Shown piece by piece: positions 25,569 to 33,702 of a stretch of 64,000 bases of DNA. The stretch's first letter is position 1. Every line of letters begins with the position of its first letter. The notes under the pieces were generated by a model that worked only from the letters and a program-made list of their open reading frames with translations, ran no database searches and had not been told where the DNA came from. The stretch comes from Elizabethkingia meningoseptica_A (GTDB lineage Bacteria; Bacteroidota; Bacteroidia; Flavobacteriales; Weeksellaceae). Position numbers and translations under genes: made by a program. The stretch is from NCBI RefSeq assembly GCF_045762675.1, contig NZ_JBJDLK010000006.1, positions 1-64,000 on the forward strand, in the 5' to 3' direction.

Positions 25569-26129
25569 TTATATCATACTGAAATTCAATTTATAATACA
25601 ATCTTTTATATTTATCTATTGCAGCTGCATTCCGGAGAATAATAAAGATGTTGGATAAAACAATAAGGATGATGAGTACTAATGTAAACTGACGTCCGAG
25701 CTTTAAAAAGATCCCCAGCATAAATACAACAGGCGCCATTATAGTCCAGACCATCTGAACCGAAATAATCTGTCTGGCCAGTGTATTCTTTTGCTTGAGC
25801 TTAAACATCAGAAGAAGCGGAAGCAATATATTTAAAGGCGGAAGCAGAATCAGGGGTAATGATGAAAGGTTAATGATCTTAATCAGTGTATAGTTAATGT
25901 CAGCAGGGGTTTGTACTACTATTTCTTTCTCCACGCGTTCTTCTTCGGGTTTATTCAGTAAGGCCTGTTCATCTGTTTCAAGTGCCTTTGCCAACGCCCG
26001 GAGCGTATGTCCTTTTGGTTCAGCTCCGGCCTCTATCCGCTGAATGGTTCTTACGGATATTTTCGATCGTTCTGATACCTCTTCCTGAGTGAGGTTTTTC
26101 TGTTCCCTGATAGTTTTTAATGTGGACAT
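25569..26129 (-). CDS. XRE-type regulator fused to a membrane domain
   Basis: This 186-residue protein has an N-terminal helix-turn-helix (residues 1-60, LTQEEVSERSKISVRTIQRIEAG), a short linker and three to four membrane segments (about 80-170; LPLILLPPLNILLPLLLMF, WTIMAPVVFMLGIFL, FTLVLIILIVLSNIFIIL) of DUF4870-like type. A membrane-bound repressor that senses an envelope state is the likely reading. It is encoded next to the repeat cluster, alone. Confidence 0.85.
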   Translation of the reverse strand: MSTLKTIREQKNLTQEEVSERSKISVRTIQRIEAGAEPKGHTLRALAKALETDEQALLNKPEEERVEKEIVVQTPADINYTLIKIINLSSLPLILLPPLNILLPLLLMFKLKQKNTLARQIISVQMVWTIMAPVVFMLGIFLKLGRQFTLVLIILIVLSNIFIILRNAAAIDKYKRLYYKLNFSMI

Positions 26130-26304
26130 AGCTGATATAACACTGAAAATAAAAATAGTTTTATTTTTTTTTCAGACTAATTTACAGATTTTTAAAAAGC
26201 ATGTAAATAATTTTATTATCTCTTATTTAGGGCTGCAGATCAAAATATTGAATTTTTCACACTTTAAAAAGACAGATTTTCAATTGTATTTCTCTGTAGT
26301 TAAA

Positions 26305-26508
26305 TTACTTCCAGAAAATAAGTTTGCCGGCAACTCCTATTCTGTAATAAATCTTATCCTCTGCTTCCAGCTTCTCCAGAATTGGTTTTACCTCCTGAAA
26401 TGAAATACCTAAATCGTAGCACATGGCAGCTGCATATGTTCCGCAGTTTCCACCTGTTTTAGTTTTTTTGTCTTGTAAAATCTCAATAATCGTTTGTTCC
26501 AGTTCCAT
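26305..26508 (-). CDS. Small hypothetical protein
   Basis: A 67-residue basic/acidic protein (MELEQTIIEILQDKKTKT, CGTYAAAMCYDLGISFQEV, LEKLEAEDKIYYRIG) resembling a small winged-helix-like domain. The longer in-frame start at 26523 would be TTG; ATG at 26508 is preferred. TATTTTTG (26513-26520) lies only four bases upstream of this ATG, so the mRNA may be leaderless. Confidence 0.55.
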   Translation of the reverse strand: MELEQTIIEILQDKKTKTGGNCGTYAAAMCYDLGISFQEVKPILEKLEAEDKIYYRIGVAGKLIFWK

Positions 26509-26639
26509 AACGCAAAAATACAACTATTCTTCCCGGAAAATAATGGCTTTTGTATGTTGATTTTATTTTTTTAATGTTTTATCACTTGAATGTGAATAAT
26601 ACTTATATTTACTTTCTAACCCAACAAAATATTTTAATT

Positions 26640-26834
26640 ATGAAAAATTTAAAAAAAATCACACGAAATGAACTTAAATCAGTTATGGGCGGACAACCAG
26701 GTTTCGTAGAACTTGGCGGTGGTAATAATGTAACAGGATGTCCAAAGTATATGCACATGGAAGAAAGTGTAGCTTACTGTGATCCATCAGTAAATCCAAG
26801 TGATGATTGTAAACCTAAATGTGTTCCTAATTAA
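26640..26834 (+). CDS. Orphan bacteriocin-like precursor with GG leader
   Basis: This is a 64-residue precursor. Leader MKNLKKITRNELKSVMGG is of the Chryseobacterium-type double-glycine kind. The core is Gly-rich then cysteine-containing: four Cys in the pattern C-x13-C-x9-C-x3-C. Upstream in-frame codons exist, but ATG 26640 gives the canonical leader and follows an AACCCAACAAAATATT element (26618-26633) shared with the peptides at 41-48 kb, with TATATTTA as a possible -7 (26604-26611). No exporter is adjacent; the C39 ABC transporter at 45370-47571 could serve it. It is closed by a strong terminator. Confidence 0.85.
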   Translation: MKNLKKITRNELKSVMGGQPGFVELGGGNNVTGCPKYMHMEESVAYCDPSVNPSDDCKPKCVPN

Positions 26835-26855
26835 TATTAATACCAGACTCATTTT

Positions 26856-26882
26856 AAAGCCTGTCTTTCGACAGGCTTTTTT
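26856..26882 (+). terminator. Rho-independent terminator of the orphan peptide gene
   Basis: AAAGCCTGTC pairs with GACAGGCTTT around TTTC and is followed by a T tract, 22 bases after the stop codon. Confidence 0.92.
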
Positions 26883-26980
26883 AATGCTTAATTTTTACAT
26901 GTGTCTTCTTTTTATATTTTCTGACAACACCACTCCGGGTATTCTTCAGTAAAAGTTCAATAAATCTCTATAATAACACC

Positions 26981-27043
26981 ATAGCAAGTCCATAGTTACT
27001 ATGGACTTAGTATGGACTTGCTATGGACTTGCTATGGACTTGT
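26981..27043. repeat. Tandem 11-mers with a 15-bp inverted repeat
   Basis: Three tandem copies of TATGGACTTGC/T lie at 27011-27043. A complementary arm ATAGCAAGTCCATAG (26981-26995) pairs perfectly with 27021-27035 and, over 10 bp, with 26999-27008. No gene overlaps it. The remaining intergenic bases 26883-27149 show nothing else. Confidence 0.8.
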
Positions 27044-27149
27044 TCTGAATAAAACCCGAATAATAGCCTGTTAAAGGTTTCTGAGAATCCGGCATTTTTT
27101 GGATAATCAGATGAGCATCTATGCAGAACAGACCTGCCTATTTTTAATA

Positions 27150-27179
27150 AAAAAACCGCAAAGCCGGAGCTTCGCGGTT
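27150..27179 (-). terminator. Terminator of the 36.8-27.2 kb minus-strand locus
   Basis: On the minus strand AACCGCGAAGC pairs with GCTTTGCGGTT (one mismatch) around TCCG and is followed by a T tract. It lies 43 bases after the clostripain-like gene. Confidence 0.88.
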
Positions 27180-27222
27180 GAATATGAATTAATCAAAAGG
27201 TTTAGGAGTTAGTCGTCAGTTT

Positions 27223-28362
27223 TTACCAGCGTAACAACATACTGTATCCGGAGTCTTTTGACCATGCTAATGTTTTGTAAAAAGGAGCCAGTTTTGCTTC
27301 TTCTGCTACCGGAATATAAACGGAAAGACCTGAAAAAGCTGTAATTGGTTTTCCCAGGAAACAGGGCGTATTTGCTTTAAATACAACCGCTTTTGTCAGC
27401 GCACTTTTTAACGGAGTTAACTGCTCCTGTGAAAAATGTTTATCCAGCATATCGGCAAAATCAAATGCCTGTACCGGGGTATTCGGATCGAGATCCAGGC
27501 GCTGTACTCCCGTCCTGCTGATTGTAGGAATCACCGTGGGGTTGTTTACCAGCAGTTGTTTGGTCTCCTGTGCCAGCAAAGCCATTTGTTTCGTATCGAC
27601 TACCGAGAATGTTGCCGACTGTGCCTGTCCGGTTTTTTCCTGATAATAGGCTACATAAGCTTTTGCTATTTCAGTAAGACCTGTTTTAACGTCGGAATTA
27701 AACAACAGGCCATCGATCTTATGATAAGGCATCCCGACACTTAATACTTCAGTAGGTGAGGCCAGAATGTAAGGTGCTGTATCACGCAGCTCATATAAAA
27801 CCTCAACAGAGGCCATAGAGCAGGCATCGAAAATAAGGAAATCCAGCTTTGAGGGTAAGGCTTCTTTGAGCTGTTGTACTTCCATTTTTTTGTAATTGTC
27901 ATCTCCGAATGATCGTGTTCTCAGCAAGTCGACATCTACAGGAGCCCAGTTGGTAGCATGAGACCACAGGATAGCTCCGTATGAATAAGCAGGAGCCAGA
28001 TTTTTGATATCATCGAATACCATTTTCATAATGGCAGGATCTGACGAATTATGATCACTGTATGTTTTTAGTACTTTACTTTTAATTTCGGGACTCGTGT
28101 CATGAACAATTTCATATAATTTCGGCTGTTGACCGAATATACGAGCATATACCACGAGTTTACCACTGATTCCTGTAAAACCTTCTTCCATCTGATTCAG
28201 ATTGGTATAAGCATCTGAAGCCAGACTATTATTGGCAGCCATATAAACCATTACGGTACGTGACGCCGGTGCAGGAGGTTCCGTTACGCTGTCATCACTC
28301 CTGGAACAACTGCTCGCCATAAACAATACAAGGAAAAAATATAAAAACTTATTCATGTGCAT
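27223..28362 (-). CDS. Clostripain-like (C11) cysteine peptidase, lipoprotein
   Basis: This 379-residue lipoprotein has lipobox FMASSC (Cys19). Its domain is of the clostripain/caspase-like C11 family: SRTVMVYMAANNSL at the start, catalytic His135 in GAILWSHATNW and catalytic Cys181 in DFLIFDACSMASVEVLYELRD. It is an Arg-type endopeptidase family at the cell surface. It is the last gene of the locus, 21 bases after the EEP-family gene, and may process the surface proteins of the locus or degrade protein bound to their substrate. A second ATG two codons in is an equally possible start. Confidence 0.9.
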   Translation of the reverse strand: MHMNKFLYFFLVLFMASSCSRSDDSVTEPPAPASRTVMVYMAANNSLASDAYTNLNQMEEGFTGISGKLVVYARIFGQQPKLYEIVHDTSPEIKSKVLKTYSDHNSSDPAIMKMVFDDIKNLAPAYSYGAILWSHATNWAPVDVDLLRTRSFGDDNYKKMEVQQLKEALPSKLDFLIFDACSMASVEVLYELRDTAPYILASPTEVLSVGMPYHKIDGLLFNSDVKTGLTEIAKAYVAYYQEKTGQAQSATFSVVDTKQMALLAQETKQLLVNNPTVIPTISRTGVQRLDLDPNTPVQAFDFADMLDKHFSQEQLTPLKSALTKAVVFKANTPCFLGKPITAFSGLSVYIPVAEEAKLAPFYKTLAWSKDSGYSMLLRW

Positions 28363-28383
28363 AATTCATACAAAAATAATGAT

Positions 28384-29430
28384 CTATTTTAATTCTTTTA
28401 CCAGATAAATCAGCGTCGGGAAGTGATCCGAAAAACCGTTCTGAAAAACATTTCCGGAGAACGTACGATACGGATAACCTTTGTAACGCCCTTCCTGTGT
28501 GATCAGGAATTCAGGATTGAATATCTCGGATTTCCAGAATTTAAGCGAAGAACGGTCCTCTCCCAATAAAGGTTCAGAGATAATAATCTGATCAAAGAGA
28601 TTCCATTTTCCCTGATACCCCAATGAACCTACACCACGGTCATAGTGTTGCCACATGGTATTGTAAAGTCCTCCTTTTTCTACTTCATTCTGATATTTTT
28701 TTGCCCCGAGTACCACGCGTACACTTTTATCTACAGGATCATCATTAAGGTCGCCCATAATCACAATCTTCGCCTGCTGATCGGCTGCATACAATGAATC
28801 TACTACTTTACGTACAATAGATGCGGCATGTTCACGAAGTTCTGATGACTTTCCACCATAGCGAGAAGGCCAGTGGTTAACCAGAACGTGCACATCTTCA
28901 CCTGCCAGTTCTCCTTTTACGAGTAAAATATCACGTGTTTTATATTCAGGCAGATCATTCAGTTTGTAAGCAAATACTTTCGAATCTTTCACTTTAAAAA
29001 GTGAAGGATTGTATAACAATGCCACATCTACGCCACGTCTGTCCGGTGAATCGTAATGAACGATACCATAACCAGCAGACTGTAGCGCCGGTTGTTGTGT
29101 AAGATCTTCAAGTACTTTTCGGTTCTCCAGCTCACACAATCCGATAAAAGCAGGGCCTGCAGCGTTGTATTTTTTCCCCAGGCGCGAAATGACTTTCGCC
29201 ATGTTCGCCTGCTTTTTATAATACTTTTCCTTGGTCCAGTTGTTCGAACCCGCAGGCGTAAACTCAGTATCATTAATAGCAGGATCTGCTTCTGTATCGA
29301 AAAGGTTTTCTAAATTGTAAAAGGCAGCAGTATATACCTGATACTGTTTTTGCTGTGCAACCAGTAATCCCGATTGCATTACAAGAACTAAAAATATAAG
29401 TACTGCCTTAAATGATATTGTCTTTGTCAT
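28384..29430 (-). CDS. Secreted endonuclease/exonuclease/phosphatase family protein
   Basis: This 348-residue protein has a signal peptide (ending GLLVAQ) and all EEP active-site blocks: YNLENLFD with Asn, GLCELENRKVLEDL with metal-binding Glu, LLVNHWPSRYGG with His, IVIMGDLNDDPVD with Asp/Asn, and the terminal SDHFPT. EEP enzymes cleave phosphodiester or phosphomonoester bonds of nucleic acids, inositol phosphates or lipids. Export plus a nuclease-bearing neighbourhood favours extracellular nucleic acid. It is 11 bases after the DUF5689 lipoprotein. Confidence 0.9.
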   Translation of the reverse strand: MTKTISFKAVLIFLVLVMQSGLLVAQQKQYQVYTAAFYNLENLFDTEADPAINDTEFTPAGSNNWTKEKYYKKQANMAKVISRLGKKYNAAGPAFIGLCELENRKVLEDLTQQPALQSAGYGIVHYDSPDRRGVDVALLYNPSLFKVKDSKVFAYKLNDLPEYKTRDILLVKGELAGEDVHVLVNHWPSRYGGKSSELREHAASIVRKVVDSLYAADQQAKIVIMGDLNDDPVDKSVRVVLGAKKYQNEVEKGGLYNTMWQHYDRGVGSLGYQGKWNLFDQIIISEPLLGEDRSSLKFWKSEIFNPEFLITQEGRYKGYPYRTFSGNVFQNGFSDHFPTLIYLVKELK

Positions 29431-29441
29431 TTCTCTTCAGT

Positions 29442-30803
29442 CTACTTTGTCGGCGTTACAATAATCGGTCCGCCGGAACCACCGCCACTGGAAGAACCGC
29501 CTGTCAGCTCAATATTATCCAGTCGGAAACCAACTTTATTATTATCTGCAGTAGAAATAAATTCCAGTGTAAGGTCTGCTGCCTGAGCAATTCCCGGAAT
29601 AGTAACTGTATAGAATTTACTATTATCTCCGCCGGCATTGGTCAATGCCTGATTTGGTAAAGCAACAGTTACCCCGTTTACTTTTAACTGAATATTATTA
29701 ATATTTGCTGCACTGCCGGCATCGAATAAGTTAGCAGCCAGCTGGAAGCTAAGACTTACATCTCCTTTATTCTGCGTATTGATTCCGGTAATTTTAATAA
29801 TAACATCTTTAGCCGCTGGTAACCAAATATGCGCACCGTTGTCACCGGATACACTACGGATATCCGCAGCACCTGAATCGTCTGTATATTTTACAGGCGT
29901 TTTCATATCGAAGTCTTTAAACTCAGCGATTTTTGGTCTGTTACCCGACGGGTATGTTCCTGTTCCGAATGTTTCCTTAAAGAATGATCCTGTTTGTGGT
30001 TTTTCAGGTTCAATAGGTTTACCGTCGAAATTCTTGGCATCTGCTTTTGTACGAAGTGTCAGCTGCCATGTACCGTTATAGCGGCCCAACATTCCGACTA
30101 ATGTTCCCTTACCTGTCGGCAGAATATCTTTTGCAAAATCAGAGAAATTACTTGTACGTACATCGATTGCTGTTCCTGAAGCATCTTTTACCTGCTCACT
30201 GGTAATAGCATCACCTGTTGTATAGGCATTCTTACCGCCTTTAACAAAATAAACATTTCTTATTTCAACCAGTTTATAAACCATATCACCGGTCAGTTTA
30301 TTTAATTCCACCACCTGTGGTGTTGCATTGGCTACATTCGGCCATGAATTACGGAATGCTTTTGCTTTGAACATTTCCCAACTTATACGGTTGGCATTCG
30401 TAGATCCCATACCAATTTGTAATTCTCCGCCATATTTCACCATGAAAAGGTCTTTCAGCTGAATGTAAACTTCCTGGCCTACCTGATAGCTGGCGTATAT
30501 AGAGTTCTGGTCTACTCCCAGATAAATTGCACCGGAAGCATCCTGCACAAATATCTGCTTATAGATATTACCCGATTCATCGTTTCCGGTCACTATTCCT
30601 TTAATCACCAGATTATCTTCGATAAGCTGAGGCGTTGTAATATTGGCATAACGTTGTTTCAGCTGTGCAATGGAAATATTATCCAGAGGTCCGGTATATT
30701 TTGATTCGTTCAATGGTGGTGGTGAGTAATCTCTTTCGCATGACACGTTGAGCACCAGCATACATATAACAAAAAACAAATATTTTATCGTTTTCATATT
30801 CAT
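29442..30803 (-). CDS. DUF5689 domain lipoprotein with C-terminal beta module
   Basis: This 453-residue lipoprotein has the lipobox MLVLNVSC. An OB-fold-like DUF5689 domain occupies about residues 45-270 (TPQLIEDNLVIKGIVTGNDE, YKQIFVQDASGAIYLGVDQ). A C-terminal beta-sandwich occupies about 275-440 (FFKETFGTGTYPSG, GAHIWLPAAKDVIIKITGI, KVGFRLDNIELTGG). The last module is clearly related to the C-terminus of the fimbrillin lipoprotein at 33703-35136. DUF5689 proteins usually sit beside TonB receptors in a SusD-like position and are probably the surface-binding partner. It lies 6 bases after the receptor gene. Confidence 0.9.
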   Translation of the reverse strand: MNMKTIKYLFFVICMLVLNVSCERDYSPPPLNESKYTGPLDNISIAQLKQRYANITTPQLIEDNLVIKGIVTGNDESGNIYKQIFVQDASGAIYLGVDQNSIYASYQVGQEVYIQLKDLFMVKYGGELQIGMGSTNANRISWEMFKAKAFRNSWPNVANATPQVVELNKLTGDMVYKLVEIRNVYFVKGGKNAYTTGDAITSEQVKDASGTAIDVRTSNFSDFAKDILPTGKGTLVGMLGRYNGTWQLTLRTKADAKNFDGKPIEPEKPQTGSFFKETFGTGTYPSGNRPKIAEFKDFDMKTPVKYTDDSGAADIRSVSGDNGAHIWLPAAKDVIIKITGINTQNKGDVSLSFQLAANLFDAGSAANINNIQLKVNGVTVALPNQALTNAGGDNSKFYTVTIPGIAQAADLTLEFISTADNNKVGFRLDNIELTGGSSSGGGSGGPIIVTPTK

Positions 30804-30809
30804 AACGTA

Positions 30810-33560
30810 TTAAAATCTGTAACTTACATTAAAAAAGACATTGGTTCCCTGCATATAAAAATAGCGGGAAGCGAAGCGGTTTGGATACGTAACATCCAAA
30901 CGCCCCTGTTCATATCCGCCTGTACGGATATTTTTATTATTTAAAAGATTCATTACTGAAAAACTCAGGTTAATTGACTGACGGTTTTTCAGATACAGCA
31001 GTTTACCTATTGAGGCATCCATAGTTATAGCATCACTCAAACGTTCTTGCGTGGTAAGCATTTTATAGGCATCATAGCTGGCTGTGTCATTAGGGTTTAT
31101 ATTGGTGTAATTGGAAGCCAGCCTTCTCATAGGTGAAGCCGAGATATAATTACGGGCAACCGCATTGGCACTCAGCTCAAAGAACCAGTAATCACGGAAA
31201 TAACGTGCTGATAATACTCCGGCAAACTGAGGCGTTCCGGATACATGAAGATTTTTCATGTATACTTTTTCTTCAGCATCCACTACCCTGCCGTTTTCCG
31301 AGTTCATAATTCCCATAGGGTTATTATTATAGTAATACTCGGCCATTGTTCCGATAAAATCGAAACTCCAGTTATCGTTCAGACGGTATGTTGCAGCCGC
31401 TTCTATACCGTGGTGTACTTTATCCACTCCGGTAAGGTTATGGTATACAAATGTACGTTCTGAGTCGTGATAGAAGGCTGTACGTTCAAGTTGGTTATAA
31501 AAATTCGTCTGAAAAAGTGAAACCCGTCCGGATAAACGCGGCATAGAAAAGACATAGTTAATGTCTGTTGCAAAAATTTTGGAACTGCTTAGTCCTTTTA
31601 CGACCTGCTCTGTAACACGTGGCATTACATAAGCCCTGTCGGGTATCGGTGCATCTGTTCCGTAGCTGATGTTTGCTGACAGGAAGTGTCTTCCGTTGAA
31701 TTTATAAGTTACGCCACCTTTGAATGTAAAATCCGTAAAGCTGTATTTTGCGCCTCTTCCATAAGAAGTATCCGGAAAACGTCCGTTCATCATATTTCCT
31801 CTGCGCTGAAAGTCGGTGTATGTAAATTTCGTTCCGTAAAAGAAATCTAATGTACGTGTCTGGTAACTGTTCATTACCCAGGCGTTAACAGCGTTGATAT
31901 CGATATCGAAATCGTAGCCGAATATATCGTCCACATAAGCTTTACGATCCGGGAATCGCAAATCATTCTGCTTGGTATCGTTATCTCCCGGGAAATCTCT
32001 TTCAGCAAATTTATCTTTATCCAGTACATAATCTGCCCCCAGAAGATCCCCTACTGTTTTATACTGATAAGAACGTGACCTGCGGGCTTCAACTCCTGCT
32101 GTAAGCCTCATATTATTGTCGAACAGTTTATTGAAGGTAGAATTAATTGTTCCTTCCAGTAAATCGGAATGGCGTTTTTCTACCATATAAAGTGCAGCTC
32201 CGTTGTATTTTCTGCGGTTCTCCGGATCCATGTTCTGCCTGTACATTTCCGCCCAGTTTATCTGGGTAACATTCGGATCGTTTGAACGCCACAGATTCTG
32301 ATAGTAATCGAATGTTGTGGTATCTGTTTTGGACGGATCCATACTAAAATAAGAAGGCAGGTATCGGTAATAATCCGGGCGCGGGTCTGCGGCATTATAC
32401 CAGTTTAAAGCAGAACCGGCATAGCGTCCGTAATGAAGTAAGGCACCTGAAGTAAGGGATGTTTTCTCATCTATTTTCCAGATGTGTGAAAGCACGGCCG
32501 TAGGATCATAAGCTGTTACCATACGGGAGTTTCTTACTTTCCCGTCCTGATATCCCCAGTTGGGATTGTACAGGTTATTTCCCGTAAGGTCATACGCTTC
32601 CTGAAATGAAGCGCCCTGTTGTCCACGTACCACAGGTGATCCGTAGGTTACAAGGGACAGGGAATGTGCCCCGTCTGCCCACTGTTTTTCAATGGATAAG
32701 GCGTAGGATATATTCTGATAAGAAGTTCCGTCTATAAAACCCTTGTCGGCATAGCGTCCTCCAATTGCTCCGGTAAATGCCCAGCCATTGTCCATAAGTC
32801 CTGTAGAATAACTGAACATACTACGGGCATAATAGTTCCGGTTGGTATAGGAACCGGTAAGTTTACCGCCTTTTGCGTACGAACTTGCACGCATATTGAT
32901 ATTTTCAGCACCACCTATGGAACCGAATGTATAGTTTCCGCCATTATTATAATTGACAGCATCCCCATTACGTGTTAAATCATTTAATGCTCCGATAGCG
33001 GCATAATTGAACACGCGACGGTACTGATCATTGGCCAGTACACCATTCACATAGGTTTGCTCAAATAAAGGTTCATAACCTCTTACCCGGAAACGGAAAG
33101 GAGATAATTTAAACCCTACTTTATTCAGGTACAGGTCATTCGACATAATCACTGCCGCTCTGATATCCTGACCGTTAATATCTTCGTCATCCCGAAGTAC
33201 ATCATCGTTGATGACCCCCAGTATCGACTGTGTATCAATCTGGTTTTCCTGTATCAGTGTGATCACTGGCAGGTGTGTTGATTCGCCGGCTTTAATGGTT
33301 ACCTTCGTACGGTACGGCCTGATACCGGCCGAGTTTACCACGAGCTGGTCTTCTCCGGCATCGAGATTTACAAAAACAAATCTCCCGTCACTGCCGGTGG
33401 TTGTTCTCTGCTTGCTGTTTTCAAGCGAAACCACTGCCCCAATGATCGGTGTTTTATTCTTTTCATCCACAAGGGTTCCGGACAGCTGCGATTTCTGTTG
33501 TGCATACGCCATCTGAACACAAACGGGAAGAAGAGATAATACGTACAATGTTTTACGCAT
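30810..33560 (-). CDS. TonB-dependent receptor with carboxypeptidase-like N-domain
   Basis: This 916-residue outer-membrane receptor has a signal peptide, a carboxypeptidase-regulatory-like domain at about residues 25-105 (SGTLVDEKNKTPIIGAVVSL, TTGSDGRFVFVNLDAGED), a plug (NGQDIRAAVIMSNDLYLNKVGF; IGALNDLTRNGDAVNYNNGG) and a barrel ending NVFFNVSYRF. It forms a core unit with the downstream DUF5689 lipoprotein and the two nuclease-type genes. Nucleotides or oligonucleotides are the suspected cargo. A long nested hairpin (33583-33669) precedes it. Confidence 0.95.
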   Translation of the reverse strand: MRKTLYVLSLLPVCVQMAYAQQKSQLSGTLVDEKNKTPIIGAVVSLENSKQRTTTGSDGRFVFVNLDAGEDQLVVNSAGIRPYRTKVTIKAGESTHLPVITLIQENQIDTQSILGVINDDVLRDDEDINGQDIRAAVIMSNDLYLNKVGFKLSPFRFRVRGYEPLFEQTYVNGVLANDQYRRVFNYAAIGALNDLTRNGDAVNYNNGGNYTFGSIGGAENINMRASSYAKGGKLTGSYTNRNYYARSMFSYSTGLMDNGWAFTGAIGGRYADKGFIDGTSYQNISYALSIEKQWADGAHSLSLVTYGSPVVRGQQGASFQEAYDLTGNNLYNPNWGYQDGKVRNSRMVTAYDPTAVLSHIWKIDEKTSLTSGALLHYGRYAGSALNWYNAADPRPDYYRYLPSYFSMDPSKTDTTTFDYYQNLWRSNDPNVTQINWAEMYRQNMDPENRRKYNGAALYMVEKRHSDLLEGTINSTFNKLFDNNMRLTAGVEARRSRSYQYKTVGDLLGADYVLDKDKFAERDFPGDNDTKQNDLRFPDRKAYVDDIFGYDFDIDINAVNAWVMNSYQTRTLDFFYGTKFTYTDFQRRGNMMNGRFPDTSYGRGAKYSFTDFTFKGGVTYKFNGRHFLSANISYGTDAPIPDRAYVMPRVTEQVVKGLSSSKIFATDINYVFSMPRLSGRVSLFQTNFYNQLERTAFYHDSERTFVYHNLTGVDKVHHGIEAAATYRLNDNWSFDFIGTMAEYYYNNNPMGIMNSENGRVVDAEEKVYMKNLHVSGTPQFAGVLSARYFRDYWFFELSANAVARNYISASPMRRLASNYTNINPNDTASYDAYKMLTTQERLSDAITMDASIGKLLYLKNRQSINLSFSVMNLLNNKNIRTGGYEQGRLDVTYPNRFASRYFYMQGTNVFFNVSYRF

Positions 33561-33582
33561 AGTAATTGTTTGAGATAAAAAT

Positions 33583-33669
33583 ACAAGGGAGTCTAAAAGA
33601 ACCTTTATGCTCTTCTTCTACATGGTTTCCCGGTGTATAAGAAGTAATGGTTCTTTTTAACCCCCTTGT
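33583..33669 (-). terminator. Nested intercistronic hairpin (attenuator-like)
   Basis: Three concentric arm pairs are visible: ACAAGGG/CCCTTGT (outer, 33583-33589 with 33663-33669), AAAAGAACC/GGTTCTTTT (33595-33603 with 33649-33657) and CTTCTT/AAGAAG (inner, 33612-33617 with 33639-33644). On the minus strand a TATTTTTA run follows, 23 bases from the TonB receptor start. It could reduce read-through from the fimbrillin genes or act as a processing site. Confidence 0.65.
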
Positions 33670-33702
33670 AAAAAAGTTATTATAATGCTATCAAATACTT
33701 AT

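Noticed and set aside
26981..27043. Possible CRISPR-like array
   Set aside because: The 11-base units are directly adjacent with no spacers, and no cas gene is in the window.
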